64,000 bases of DNA from an uncultured Myxococcales bacterium (lineage in GTDB: Bacteria; Myxococcota_A; UBA9042; DTJE01), in contig CALJUR010000079.1 of NCBI GenBank assembly GCA_937975765.1, forward strand, positions 1 to 64,000, given 5' to 3'. The translations under genes were made by a program, and so were the position numbers. Position 1 is the stretch's first letter. Every line of letters starts with the position of its first letter. The notes beneath the pieces are model-generated. The model searched no databases, had not been told where the DNA came from, and worked only from the letters and a program-made list of their open reading frames with translations. Positions 1 to 9,175 of this stretch are shown here, piece after piece.

Positions 1-43
1 ACCGAGATCTACACTCTTTCCCTACACGACGCTCTTCCGATCT
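1..43. other. Illumina adapter remnant (not genomic)
   Basis: The first 43 bases match the 3' part of the Illumina P5/TruSeq universal adapter and end in its hallmark GCTCTTCCGATCT. Reading frames that enter this stretch acquire tails known from adapter contamination, such as DRKSVV on the minus strand. The contig was not trimmed, and biological sequence starts at base 44. Confidence 0.98.
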
Positions 44-1260
44 GGCGTCGGCAGGTCGATCGCGAAGCCGTCGAGGCCGGGAAACGCGCCGGCGCCGAAT
101 CGCAACCCGGACGACTGGTACGAGGCGGGAGAGAAGCCCTGGCCGCCGAACGCTGCCACCAGCGGCGGGTCGCGAAGCGGCAGCACCGACAGGGCCCGGC
201 CGCCCCCGACCGCGAGGTTGCGGACCAGGCCCGCCAGGTACTCGTCCAGCGGCGACGGCACCTCGGACACCGCCAGGACCAGGCCGGCATACGAATCCAG
301 GTCCGCGGGGCGCAGCGCGGAGGCCGCACCGACCGGCACCGCGGCCAGCGGCGTCCCGGCGTACGACGCGGCGGCCCGGATCGCGGCCAGGGCCTGCCGG
401 GCGTCCTCGTCCGACGGATCGGTCACCACCAGCAGGGTCGCCGGGTCCAGCGGCCGGCGCGCCAGGGCCGCCCGCAGGAAGGCGTCCAGGTCCAGCCGGG
501 CCGACCTTGCATCGGCCATCGCCTCGTCGGCCGAGAGGTACCGGGACAGCGCCATCGCGCCCGTGGCGGACGTGAAGACCAGCGCCGAGGACGGGCCGGC
601 GTCCCCCGCCCGGGTGCCCGACACCATCACGCGAACGTCCGGCCGCGCGGGCGTGAACCGGTAGTAGTGGCGCGTGTCCGAGGACTTCACCGCGTCGGCC
701 GGCCCCAGGGCGGGGTCCTCGACCCGCACGGAGAAGCGCGCCGGGTCGTCGGTCCAGTCGGCCTGGTACCGCACGCCCAGGGCCAGGAACGCCCGGTTGA
801 CCACGTCCGCCGGAAGGAACCCCTCCTCCGCGGCGTCCTGCCAGGCGCCGAAGTTCCCCAGCACCACGACGCGCACCCCGGACGAAGCCGCGTCCCGCAG
901 GAACGCGATGAAGTCCCGGGCCCGGGCCAGGCGCCCGTCGGAAAAGCCGGTCAGCACCGCCCGGGCCCCGGCCACGGACGTCCGGGAAGGCACCGCGGCG
1001 GCGACGTCGACGAACTCGGCGCGAAAGCCCTGGCGCCGCAGCGCGTCGGCCACCGCACCGGACAGCGGGTTGCGCGAGGCGGTGGCCCCCTCGGACGAAT
1101 CGAACAGGCACACCACGCGGTCGCCCGGGTCGAGGGTCGGGGCATCCACGGCCCGCAGCGCGAGGGCGTTGCCGGGAAGGCCCAGCACGACGCAGGTCGC
1201 CAGGACGGTCCCCGGGAGGATCCCGGATCGCCCGGCCCGCCTGTCGCCCGCCCGAACCAT
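44..1260 (-). CDS. Exported protein of unknown function, 3' truncated, downstream of bcsB-like gene
   Basis: About 405 residues are visible before the frame runs into the adapter at base 43, so the C-terminus is missing. Residues 1-35 form an Arg-rich N-region and a hydrophobic core ending in ALA, a probable signal peptide. The rest alternates predicted strands and helices (for example VVCLFDSSEG and VRVVVLGNFGAWQ), suggesting a Rossmann- or amidotransferase-like alpha/beta fold. I do not recognise the family with confidence. It lies 56 bases after the BcsB-like gene on the same strand and is probably co-transcribed with it, so a role in exopolysaccharide synthesis or export is inferred from position only. 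The chosen ATG gives the full signal peptide, although the ribosome-binding site is weak. Confidence 0.7.
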
Positions 1261-1316
1261 CGACGTCGCCCCCGGGGTGCAGCGGCCCGCGCGGAAGGCG
1301 GGCCGGGAACCTGCCA

Positions 1317-3479
1317 CTACGCCTTCTCGCGACCCTCGCGGGCCAGCGCCCTCAGGCGCAGGATCACCAGCACCACCAGGGCCGGGGTGAGGATGAAGAA
1401 CACCAGGTAGGCCATGTTGTACCGGGACGGGGCCGCCGCCGGCTGCGGAACCTCCAGCACCGGCACCATCTTGCCTTCCTTCTCCTCGAACCTCACCTTG
1501 GCCGGGTCGAACTGGGCCACGGGGTCGGCCAGCGTCGGGGGCAGCAGGACCTTCAGTTCGTCGTCGGAGGTAGCCGCGGCCAGCGTGCCGCGCACCCACT
1601 CGACCTTGCCGGGCGCGTACAGGTGCGGCGCCGCCAGCCCGATCTCGTCGTCCGACCGGCCCGTGACGCCGACCACGCGGCGGCCACTCTCGGGAATCTT
1701 CAGCAGCGACAGGAAGCCCGCCGTGTTCAGGATGTCCCCGCGCCCCTGGATCTCGCGCCCCGCCAGTTCCTTCGGCAGGACCCCGGCCCACTGCGCATCC
1801 GGCAGCAGCGTCCCCAGCGGGCCGACCACCAGCAGGTTCAGGTTCGCGCGCTGGGTCGGCGCCAGGTTCCGCGACGACGTGAACAGCAGGTCCACGAAGT
1901 TCGGCGACCTGAGGCTCTGGCTGAGGTAGGCCACGATGTTGAACGCGGCCGACATCGAGCCGTCGCCGATCGGGTCCATGACCACGACGCCCAGGCGGTC
2001 GAACCGGTTCCAGCGCAGGAACATGTACGGGTAGTTCGCCAGCGTCTCGTCCATGGCCGAGTCGACCGGCAGGTACAGCAGCGTGTCGTTGTGCAGCGTG
2101 AACCACGCCATCTCGGGGTGGTTGTAGTAGCAGTCCGGGTCCCCGATATCCAGGAACAGTTCCATCTCGAACGTCAGGAAGCGCGTGTTCAGGTACTGCA
2201 GCGGGATCTTGATGTCCCACGTGTTGCGCGGGGCGGTGTCCTTCGTCAGCCTCAGGCTGCGCACCGGTTCCCCGTTGACCTTGACCAGCAGCGACGACGA
2301 CTGCGGCAGCAGCAGTTCGCTGTGGCTCATGCTGACGCGCAGGAAGGCGCCGTCCTTCACCTTGCCGACGAACGGGTTGGGCATCGTGAAGGTGATGGAG
2401 TGGTAGAACTTGCCGCGCGCCTGCAGGTCCGTCATCCTCAGGTCCTGCAGCCGCACCAGGAACGCCGCGTCCTGGCGGCCCTCTTCGGCCGCCTCGAAGA
2501 CCGGGGGCTTGTCGAAGGTGACCGACGGGCCCTTCAGGTTGCGCACCGTGGCCGGGGACTTCAGGTGGTCCGACACCAGTTTCAGCGCGGCCTCGTCGCG
2601 GCCCGTGGCCACCAGCAGCCGCCGGTACGGGTTGAACGGGGACTTGAACTCCATCAGCGCACCGCCGGGCTCCGCCGCGATCGTGTCCAGCGGCAGGGGC
2701 AGGCCCCAGGGCGACCCGGTGAAGCGCCGCACGAACGGCAGGCCGCCCGCAACGACGACCTGGCGGGACTGGAGGTCCGTCGTCTGCACGCGGTCCGCCG
2801 CCACCACCCGGAACCCGCCCGCGCCCAGGCCGACGTCCTGGCCCAGCACCACCGCCAGCGCGCCGATCAGGTCCAGTTCCGAGGCGGACGGCTGGGGCGG
2901 CACGACGATGACGGCGTGGATCTTCTCCTTCTCCTCGGTGTACAGCAGGTCGGGGTTCGCGTAGTCGGAGGGGAACCCCTCCAGGTCCGGGACGATCTCC
3001 TTCTCGGTGTAGGGGACCGTCAGCCGGGACTCCCGTTCCAGCAGCGTCCACAGCGCGGGGTTGTGCACGTCGTCGCACAGGTCCTTCAGTTCGGACCGCA
3101 TCTTGATGACGAGCGTCAGCACGTTCATGCCGCCCTTCAGCAGCCGCCCCGGCACCTGCACGACCAGCTGGGCGTTCCGCAGGTTGCCGTTGTCGAGGTA
3201 GATGCTCTCGACGGGGCTGCCGTTCACCTGCACGCTCAGCGTGGACAACTGGCGCACGAGGATCGGCGTGTGCGAGAACCGGAGGTCCAGGGTGGCAGGC
3301 TCCGGGAACTGCCAGTCCTCGGACAGTTCGAACCAGAAATCCTTGGTGACGTACACGCCCTTGACGGTCGCGTTCGCGCCCGACATGAAGTCGATGATCA
3401 CGCCGCGGGCCAGGACGGGCATCGCACCCAGGAGCGCCGCGGCCAACACCGCGGCACCGAGCCAGCGCTGGAACTTCAT
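1317..3479 (-). CDS. bcsB: BcsB-like exopolysaccharide synthase accessory protein
   Basis: This 720-residue protein has a signal peptide (residues 1-24), a long periplasmic region rich in beta structure, and one C-terminal transmembrane helix (about 690-710, MAYLVFFILTPALVVLVIL) followed by a basic tail. That is the layout of BcsB, the periplasmic membrane-anchored partner of cellulose-type synthase BcsA. Family-like segments include the jelly-roll stretch around LSVQVNGSPVESIYLDNG near residue 90 and a second carbohydrate-binding-like copy around VKVNGEPVRSLRL near 400. The length fits the family (about 700-800). The ATG at 3479 has a GGGGTGA site and a strong upstream promoter. No BcsA synthase is in the window, and the truncated gene follows in the same direction. 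The exact polysaccharide is unknown. Confidence 0.82.
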   Translation of the reverse strand: MKFQRWLGAAVLAAALLGAMPVLARGVIIDFMSGANATVKGVYVTKDFWFELSEDWQFPEPATLDLRFSHTPILVRQLSTLSVQVNGSPVESIYLDNGNLRNAQLVVQVPGRLLKGGMNVLTLVIKMRSELKDLCDDVHNPALWTLLERESRLTVPYTEKEIVPDLEGFPSDYANPDLLYTEEKEKIHAVIVVPPQPSASELDLIGALAVVLGQDVGLGAGGFRVVAADRVQTTDLQSRQVVVAGGLPFVRRFTGSPWGLPLPLDTIAAEPGGALMEFKSPFNPYRRLLVATGRDEAALKLVSDHLKSPATVRNLKGPSVTFDKPPVFEAAEEGRQDAAFLVRLQDLRMTDLQARGKFYHSITFTMPNPFVGKVKDGAFLRVSMSHSELLLPQSSSLLVKVNGEPVRSLRLTKDTAPRNTWDIKIPLQYLNTRFLTFEMELFLDIGDPDCYYNHPEMAWFTLHNDTLLYLPVDSAMDETLANYPYMFLRWNRFDRLGVVVMDPIGDGSMSAAFNIVAYLSQSLRSPNFVDLLFTSSRNLAPTQRANLNLLVVGPLGTLLPDAQWAGVLPKELAGREIQGRGDILNTAGFLSLLKIPESGRRVVGVTGRSDDEIGLAAPHLYAPGKVEWVRGTLAAATSDDELKVLLPPTLADPVAQFDPAKVRFEEKEGKMVPVLEVPQPAAAPSRYNMAYLVFFILTPALVVLVILRLRALAREGREKA

Positions 3480-3582
3480 GCTTCACCCCCTGCTCGACCG
3501 GCATGCACCGGGATGTGCCCGGGGGCAAGACAACCACCCCGGTTGACCCATCGGACTGCCGGCGTTCGGACTCCGTGCCGGG

Positions 3583-3611
3583 ATTATAGTTGCGCGGGGG
3601 GCGACGGTAAA
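3583..3611 (-). promoter_or_regulatory. Sigma-70 promoter of the bcsB-like operon
   Basis: On the minus strand TTTACC (3611-3606) and a perfect TATAAT (3588-3583) are separated by exactly 17 bases. The expected transcription start lies near 3576, leaving a leader of about 95 bases before the ATG at 3479. Confidence 0.7.
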
Positions 3612-3687
3612 GCCGGAAAAACGGGTATTTCAGCACGACGGGTGCGCCCCCCGTGGGAGGGGGAGCCGGGGCTTCCTGCCGGGACGA

Positions 3688-4719
3688 CTACTTGCCGCCG
3701 AGGCGGCGCCGGAGGACCGGGATGCCGGCCAGAAAGCCCAGCAGCAGCAGGCCCGACGCCGGGCCGGGGACCACGGCCGCGACGCACCCGTTGCCGCCCT
3801 CGCCGACGTTCGTCGCCTTGGCCTGCGATTCCGCACCGGTGCCCGCGGGCGGCGTAGTGGCGTCGGCCCCGCCGACGGCGTCGGTCGCGTAATCCTGCGG
3901 CAGAGACTCGCCCGGCTCGGGCGAGGCCGTGTCGTAGCCGGCCGCCGCCCAGCCCCTGGGCAGGCAGACCTTCTCGGTGGCCGGGTCCGGGCACTCGCAC
4001 GGCGGGCACCAGCAGTCCGGCACGTCCGACCGGCAGGCGCAGTCGGCGCACGCGCACGGGGCGGCGATCGTCCGGTCGATGCACTCGAACTCCGCGGGGC
4101 AGTCCGCGTCCGTCGAGCAGGGCGTCGCCTTCGGCTGGCACCACGAACCCGCGGAGGTGCAGGTCGGCTGGGAGGTCTCGGGACAGTCGCACGGCAGGCA
4201 CTCCCCGTCCGGGATGCACGGCGGGCAGGCGCACCCGCTGTCGATGCAGGCCTCCTGGACCTTGCACTCCCAGCCCGCATGGCAGTCCGCGTCGCCGGCG
4301 CACTCCCTGGCGTGGTACTGGCAGTAGGAGGCGGTCGTCGGCGTGCACCCCGGTTCCGGCACGTCGCATGGCGGGCACTCGCAGGGCGGGCACTCGCCCT
4401 CGGCCGGGCAGGCGCAGGTGCAGGGCGGGCAGGCATCCACCGCGCAGGGCACCTCGACCACGTCGCAGGTGAAGCCCGCGGGGCAGTCGGCGTCCGTCGA
4501 GCAGGCGCCGTTCCAGGGGGCTTCCTGGCAGACCCCCACCGGCACGCAGTCCGGCACCTCGGGGCACTCGCCGTCCGGAAAGCAGGCCGGCCGTGCACAC
4601 GGGGACAGGACGCAGGAGGTCCCGTCGGGGCAGTCGGCGTCCGTCGAGCAGGACGTCTCCTGGGCACGGGCCGGCATCGCCAGCAGCACCAGTGCCATCA
4701 AGGGGATGATGTACCTCAT
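3688..4719 (-). CDS. Cys-rich exported protein with MYXO-CTERM-like tail
   Basis: This 343-residue protein starts with a signal peptide (residues 1-19, cut after ARA). It consists mostly of Cys-rich modules of the type C-S-T-D-A-D-C-P with CPPC and CECPPC clusters, likely fully disulfide-bonded. A linker (about 250-305) follows. The C-terminus carries a tripartite sorting signal: a Gly-Cys (NGCVAAVVPGP), a hydrophobic helix (ASGLLLLGFLAGIPVL) and an Arg cluster (RRRLGGK). Gly-Cys plus helix plus Arg is the plan of MYXO-CTERM, thought to be processed by rhombosortase-type enzymes and leading to surface display. Minus-strand TGGCCA (4791-4786) and TAGAAT (4768-4763) give a plausible 17-base-spaced promoter. 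The binding partner of the Cys-rich domain is unknown. Confidence 0.8.
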   Translation of the reverse strand: MRYIIPLMALVLLAMPARAQETSCSTDADCPDGTSCVLSPCARPACFPDGECPEVPDCVPVGVCQEAPWNGACSTDADCPAGFTCDVVEVPCAVDACPPCTCACPAEGECPPCECPPCDVPEPGCTPTTASYCQYHARECAGDADCHAGWECKVQEACIDSGCACPPCIPDGECLPCDCPETSQPTCTSAGSWCQPKATPCSTDADCPAEFECIDRTIAAPCACADCACRSDVPDCWCPPCECPDPATEKVCLPRGWAAAGYDTASPEPGESLPQDYATDAVGGADATTPPAGTGAESQAKATNVGEGGNGCVAAVVPGPASGLLLLGFLAGIPVLRRRLGGK

Positions 4720-4816
4720 GAGGCCTGCCTCCTCGCGCGAACGCGGACTTGCTTCCTCGAATATTCTACCCGGCGCGGCGGGGATTGGCCACGGCCACGA
4801 TCGGGGCCGCTGCCGG

Positions 4817-5992
4817 TCAGAAGGTGAACGCCAGGCGCGTGAGGATGTTGTACTTCGACAGCTTCCCGACCGGCACGCCGCCGATGACCGTGGTGTCCGG
4901 TCTCTGGGCCGTCCAGATCGGCGCCTCGACCGCCAGGGCCCACCGGAAGAAGGCGATCTTCACCTGCAGGCCCCCGGTGAAGTACAGCACGTCGAAGGCG
5001 GCGGCGTTCTCCAGCGGGAACATCCCGTTCAGTTCGGCCAGGATGTTCAGGAAGAACGACGGCAGCACCACGGTCCCGATGCCGTACTTCAGGACCTGCA
5101 CCCGGTCGGCCGGCGGGCCGTCCCGGACGCCGACCAGGGCCAGGTACTCCAGGTGCGACTGCACCAGGACCCACTGCGAGGCGTCGAAGCCCACGACGAG
5201 GTACGGGGCCAGCCCCAGGTACTGGTGCATGGTCTTGGGAGCCTGGAACAGGTCGGCCCGGCCCGACTCGTCGGCCTGCCGGGTGCCGGACGGCAGGTAG
5301 GCGCCCAGGCCGCCCGTGACCCCCAGGGCCATGCCTCCCGCCTTCCAGACCCAGCCCGAACGCACGTCCAGCGTGACGTTGCCGAGGTGCGCGTCGGTAC
5401 CGGCGTTCCGGATGCGCAGCATGAAGGGCAGCGAGGCGCCGGCCTCGACGTACTTCGTGTTCACCCGGACGTAGGGCTCCAGCAGCAGGTTCACGGAGGA
5501 CTCGGCCTTCGCGGCGATCCGGACGGCCTTCACCGCGTCCTGGCGCTCCTGCGGGGTCAGGCCGCTCTTCGCGACGTAGTCCTTCACCTGCTGGCGGGCG
5601 TACGGGTCCGTGACGCCGGCATCGACCAGGGCCTTGTCGATCTCCGGGTCCGTCATGCCGGCGACCGACTCCATGCGGTCCCAGGTCGAGTCGGGGACGT
5701 TCTTCAGGGCCTCCAGCGCGGCATCGACGTTCGGGCCGCAGCCGGCCAAGCCGGACTCCTCGCACTCCGCCACGGCGCGGTCGCGCAGTTCGTCCTTGAC
5801 GTAGCCCAGGGCGGCGGAGATCGGGGACACGCCGGCCTGGATCCCCACCTGCACGGTCTGCGTCTGCGCGGGAGGCTTCATGCCGCGGCCGGTCAGCATC
5901 TCGGATCCGGAGAAGGGCTTGTTCTTCGCGAGGGCCGGGGCGGCGATCCCCGCCAGCAGCCCGAGGACCGGGACCAGGATTCGAAGACGCAT
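4817..5992 (-). CDS. Probable outer-membrane beta-barrel protein, unknown function
   Basis: This 391-residue protein has a clear signal peptide (1-20, cleaved after ALA). A helical region (about 50-150) with many charged residues follows, including an EECEESGLAGC-like segment with a possible Cys pair. The remaining two thirds look beta-rich, with alternating polar and aromatic residues, and the protein ends LTRLAFTF. A terminal Phe is typical of Bam-inserted outer-membrane barrels. The ATG at 5992 was preferred over an upstream one at 6016 because GAGGTGA lies just before it and the signal peptide begins there. Minus-strand TTTCCC (6059-6054) and TAGAAT (6035-6030) form a possible promoter with 18-base spacing. 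I do not recognise the family. Confidence 0.7.
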   Translation of the reverse strand: MRLRILVPVLGLLAGIAAPALAKNKPFSGSEMLTGRGMKPPAQTQTVQVGIQAGVSPISAALGYVKDELRDRAVAECEESGLAGCGPNVDAALEALKNVPDSTWDRMESVAGMTDPEIDKALVDAGVTDPYARQQVKDYVAKSGLTPQERQDAVKAVRIAAKAESSVNLLLEPYVRVNTKYVEAGASLPFMLRIRNAGTDAHLGNVTLDVRSGWVWKAGGMALGVTGGLGAYLPSGTRQADESGRADLFQAPKTMHQYLGLAPYLVVGFDASQWVLVQSHLEYLALVGVRDGPPADRVQVLKYGIGTVVLPSFFLNILAELNGMFPLENAAAFDVLYFTGGLQVKIAFFRWALAVEAPIWTAQRPDTTVIGGVPVGKLSKYNILTRLAFTF

Positions 5993-6071
5993 CGTCACCT
6001 CGCGCTGGGGCGGCATCGGGTACGCATCGATTCTAGTGAATCCGGGGCCCGCGGGGAAAGCAGGGGGCGTC

Positions 6072-8648
6072 TCAACGGGCCCGGTTCGGAGGCGGCGGGG
6101 CCGCGCGGGCCGGGTCGTCCGGCCACTTGTGGCGCGGGTATCGGCGGCGCAGTTCCCGGGCCAGCGCCGGGTAGTGGCGCTGCCAGAAGCCGGCCAGGTC
6201 GGTCGTCACCTGGACGTCCCGGCCGGCGGGGGACAGCAGGTGCAGCACGACCGGTTGGGCGCCGTCCAGCACCGAGGGACCGGTCGCCAGGCCGAAGAAG
6301 TCCTGCAGCCGGGAGGCGGCCCAGGGAGGCCGGCCGGGGTCGTACTCGATCCGCAGCGTCCGGCCGCCGGGCAGGCGAAAGGCGGACGGGGCCAGGGCCT
6401 CCAGGGCCCGGCGCTGCGGGCCGGAAAGGACCGCGGTCAGCAGCGGGACCAGCGGGCGGCGCCGGACCTCGGCCAGGGTCCGGCAGCCCCGGCAGGCCTC
6501 CCGCCGGACCTCGCCGGCCCGCGCATCGTCGAAGGGGGGAAGTCCGATGCCGGGCCGTTGGGACCGCAGCCATTCCACCCGGGCCAGGAAGCGCAGGACC
6601 TCCTCCCGGTCCGAACCCAGGGACGCCGGGTCGCGGCCCGCCAGCCCTTCCGCCAGCGCCGCGGCGAGGGCCTCCGGGCCCGCGTCGAACGCCCGCTCCT
6701 CCAGCACCAGGCGGTCGTATGCCAGCCTCCGGACCGCCTCCACGCGGTCGCCCCCCGACAGGAAGCGGACCTCGGTCGTCTCGACGACCTCGTCCATCCG
6801 TCCCTCCAGCAGGTCGTCCTCGTCCAGCGCGCAGGCGGACCGCACCGACAGCGCCCGGCCCCGGTCGGCCGGCCGCTCGGAGGCGTCCACGGCGATCACC
6901 AGCCGGCCCTCGGGCAGCAGCGCGTCGGCGGGAAGGTCGGCCGTCCCCCCCGCGGACATCGCCAGTTCCATCGCGCCCGACCGGGCCAGGCCGGGAGCGG
7001 AGGCGCGGCGCGCACGCCCGACGCGGTCCGGGAAGCCCGCCAGCAGCGCCAGCCTCAGGGCCCGGGCGGGATCGCCCGACGGGACGCCGGTCCCCAGGCC
7101 CTCCCGCCGGGCCAGCCCCTCCATCTGCGAGGCCGCCCGGCGGACCCGGGCCACCACGCCGGGATCGAAGGCCGGGTCCCGTTCGCCGGAAGCCAGGGAG
7201 CCAGCAACCTCCACGGGGTCCAGGAAGCCCTCGACAGGCGCCTCCCCGGACAGCATCCGGCGGGCCCCGGTCGCGCGCCGCACGTCCCGATCGCCCAGCA
7301 GGGCGGCCAGCAGGCATCCCTCGGACAGGCGGCCCCGGCCCGCCGCCTCCAGCACCAGCGCCCCCAACCGGGGATGCGCCGGCAGCCCGGCCGCGAGCCT
7401 CCCCGCGCCCGTCACGCTTCCCCCGGGGGACACGAGGCCCAGGCGCCGCAGCAGCGCGTCCGCCGCGTCCAGGGCCGGGCGCGGCGGCGGGTCCAGCCAG
7501 GGCACCCCGGCGGCCGGGTCCAGCCCCGCGGCCCGCAGCAGCAGCGTCGCGTCGGCCAGGTCGGCCCGCAGGATCTCGGGAGCCTCCGCGTCCGGGCGCC
7601 CCTCGAAGTCGATCTGCGTGTACAGCCGGACGCACGTCCCGGGACGGGTGCGCCCGGCCCGGCCCGCCCGCTGGGCGGCCGACGCCTTCGACACCGGGAC
7701 CACGCGCAGGGACGGCAGTCCCGACCAGGGGCTGTGGACCAGCCGGCGCGCCAGGCCCGAGTCCACGACGCCGCCCACGCCCTCGACGGTGATCGAGGTT
7801 TCCGCGACGTTGGTCGCCAGGATCACCTTCGGCCGCGGGCCCGGCAGCACCGCCCGGTCCTGGTCCCCGGGCGGCAGGTCGCCATGCAGCGGCAGCACCT
7901 CCCGCCCGGCCGCCAGTGCCCAGCCGGCGCACGCCTCGGCGGCCCGCCGGATCTCGACGGCGCCGGGAAGGAAGACCAGCAGGTCTCCGCGATCGGCCCC
8001 GCCCAGCCGGGCCACCGCCTCGGCCACGCGCACCGGCAGCGGCCGCGGATCGAGCCTCCCGGCGTGTTCGATCCACACCTCGAACCGGCGCCCCTCCGCC
8101 TGCAGGACGCGGGCGCCCAGCGCGTCCGCCAGCGCCGCGCAGTCCATCGTCGCGGACATCAGCACCAGCCGGAGGTCCGGCCGGTCCCTCGCCCGCAGGC
8201 GCCGCAACAGCGCCAGGGCCAGGTCCGCGTCCAGGCTGCGCTCGTGGAACTCGTCCAGCACCACGGCCCCGACGCCCGGAAGCCCCGGGTCCGCCAGCAG
8301 CCTCCGGACCAGCACGCCCTCGGTCACGTACCACAGGCGCGTCCCCGGCCCGCCCGCCTGCTCGAACCTCACCTGGTACCCGACGGTCCCCCCGGGGGCC
8401 TCGCCACGCTCGGCGGCCACCCTCCGGGCCGCCATCCGGGCCGCCAGGCGCCGCGGCTGCGCGACCCACACGTCGCCGCCGCCCGCCAGCCCGGCCTCCA
8501 GGATCGCGGGCGGCACCCGGGTCGTCTTGCCCGACCCCGGAGGCGCCGACAGCACCAGCACCGGGTCCCGGGACAGCGCCGCGACCACGTCCGGCAGCAC
8601 CGGGTCCACGGGCAGCGGGATCCGTTCCCCTGTCGCGCCTCCGGTCAT
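6072..8648 (-). CDS. hrpB: ATP-dependent RNA helicase HrpB
   Basis: This 858-residue DEAH-family helicase has Walker A PPGSGKTT (36-43), motif Ia QPRR (64-67), the Walker B box DEFH (132-135), SAT in LMSATMD near 165 and motif VI QRAGRAGRTRPG near 325. The long C-terminal part (about 480-850) carries the HrpB-specific region, including a CALDED-type segment and the terminal RRRYPRHKWPDDP seen in HrpB proteins. Length matches HrpB (about 800-850) rather than HrpA (about 1300). HrpB is a cytoplasmic NTP-driven RNA unwinder whose physiological substrate is poorly defined in most bacteria. It is divergent from the EVE gene across 61 bases. Confidence 0.93.
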   Translation of the reverse strand: MTGGATGERIPLPVDPVLPDVVAALSRDPVLVLSAPPGSGKTTRVPPAILEAGLAGGGDVWVAQPRRLAARMAARRVAAERGEAPGGTVGYQVRFEQAGGPGTRLWYVTEGVLVRRLLADPGLPGVGAVVLDEFHERSLDADLALALLRRLRARDRPDLRLVLMSATMDCAALADALGARVLQAEGRRFEVWIEHAGRLDPRPLPVRVAEAVARLGGADRGDLLVFLPGAVEIRRAAEACAGWALAAGREVLPLHGDLPPGDQDRAVLPGPRPKVILATNVAETSITVEGVGGVVDSGLARRLVHSPWSGLPSLRVVPVSKASAAQRAGRAGRTRPGTCVRLYTQIDFEGRPDAEAPEILRADLADATLLLRAAGLDPAAGVPWLDPPPRPALDAADALLRRLGLVSPGGSVTGAGRLAAGLPAHPRLGALVLEAAGRGRLSEGCLLAALLGDRDVRRATGARRMLSGEAPVEGFLDPVEVAGSLASGERDPAFDPGVVARVRRAASQMEGLARREGLGTGVPSGDPARALRLALLAGFPDRVGRARRASAPGLARSGAMELAMSAGGTADLPADALLPEGRLVIAVDASERPADRGRALSVRSACALDEDDLLEGRMDEVVETTEVRFLSGGDRVEAVRRLAYDRLVLEERAFDAGPEALAAALAEGLAGRDPASLGSDREEVLRFLARVEWLRSQRPGIGLPPFDDARAGEVRREACRGCRTLAEVRRRPLVPLLTAVLSGPQRRALEALAPSAFRLPGGRTLRIEYDPGRPPWAASRLQDFFGLATGPSVLDGAQPVVLHLLSPAGRDVQVTTDLAGFWQRHYPALARELRRRYPRHKWPDDPARAAPPPPNRAR

Positions 8649-8709
8649 CCGCTGTCCCTTCCTTCCCCGGGCGGCCTATCATATCCGCGTCGAACGCCCG
8701 GGGGCCCCG

Positions 8710-9135
8710 ATGGATGCACCTCGACACTGGCTGATGAAGACCGAGCCCGGCACCTTCGGCTGGGGCGACCTGGTCCAGCGCGGGCAGGATCCGTGGGACG
8801 GCGTGCGCAACGCCCAGGCGCGCGGCTACATCCGGTCGATGGCCGTCGGCGACCTGGTGCTGATCTACCACTCCGGCGCGCAGCGCACGATCGTCGGCGT
8901 CGCGCGCATCGCCTCCCTGCCCTACTCCGACCCGACCCCGGGCGACCCTTCCGGCGTGGTGGTCGACGTCGAGCCGCTGCAGCCCCTGCCGCGGCCCGTC
9001 CCTCTGGCCGACATCCGTTCCGACCCGCTGCTGGCCACGATGCCCGTCGTGCGGCAGCCGCGCCTGTCGGTGTCCCCGGTGACGCCCCTGCAGTTCGAGC
9101 GCATCCTGCAGAGGGGCGGCGTGGACGAGGGGTAG
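8710..9135 (+). CDS. EVE-domain protein
   Basis: This 141-residue protein is a single EVE domain, related to PUA and YTH folds. It opens with HWLMKTEPGTFGWGDL, matches the family pattern WDGVRNAQARGYIRSM, and contains the central IYHSGAQRTIVGVARI strand segment that lines the ligand pocket. Proteins of this type (THYN1-like) bind modified cytosines in DNA or RNA; the ligand here is unknown. The frame stays open far upstream, but the ATG at 8710 begins exactly at the conserved domain. Upstream TATCAT (8677-8682) may serve as its -10 box, overlapping TATGAT on the opposite strand for hrpB. Confidence 0.9.
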   Translation: MDAPRHWLMKTEPGTFGWGDLVQRGQDPWDGVRNAQARGYIRSMAVGDLVLIYHSGAQRTIVGVARIASLPYSDPTPGDPSGVVVDVEPLQPLPRPVPLADIRSDPLLATMPVVRQPRLSVSPVTPLQFERILQRGGVDEG

Positions 9136-9175
9136 GCCGGGTTCGCCAGGGTCCTCCGGAAGGCACCGGATTCCC

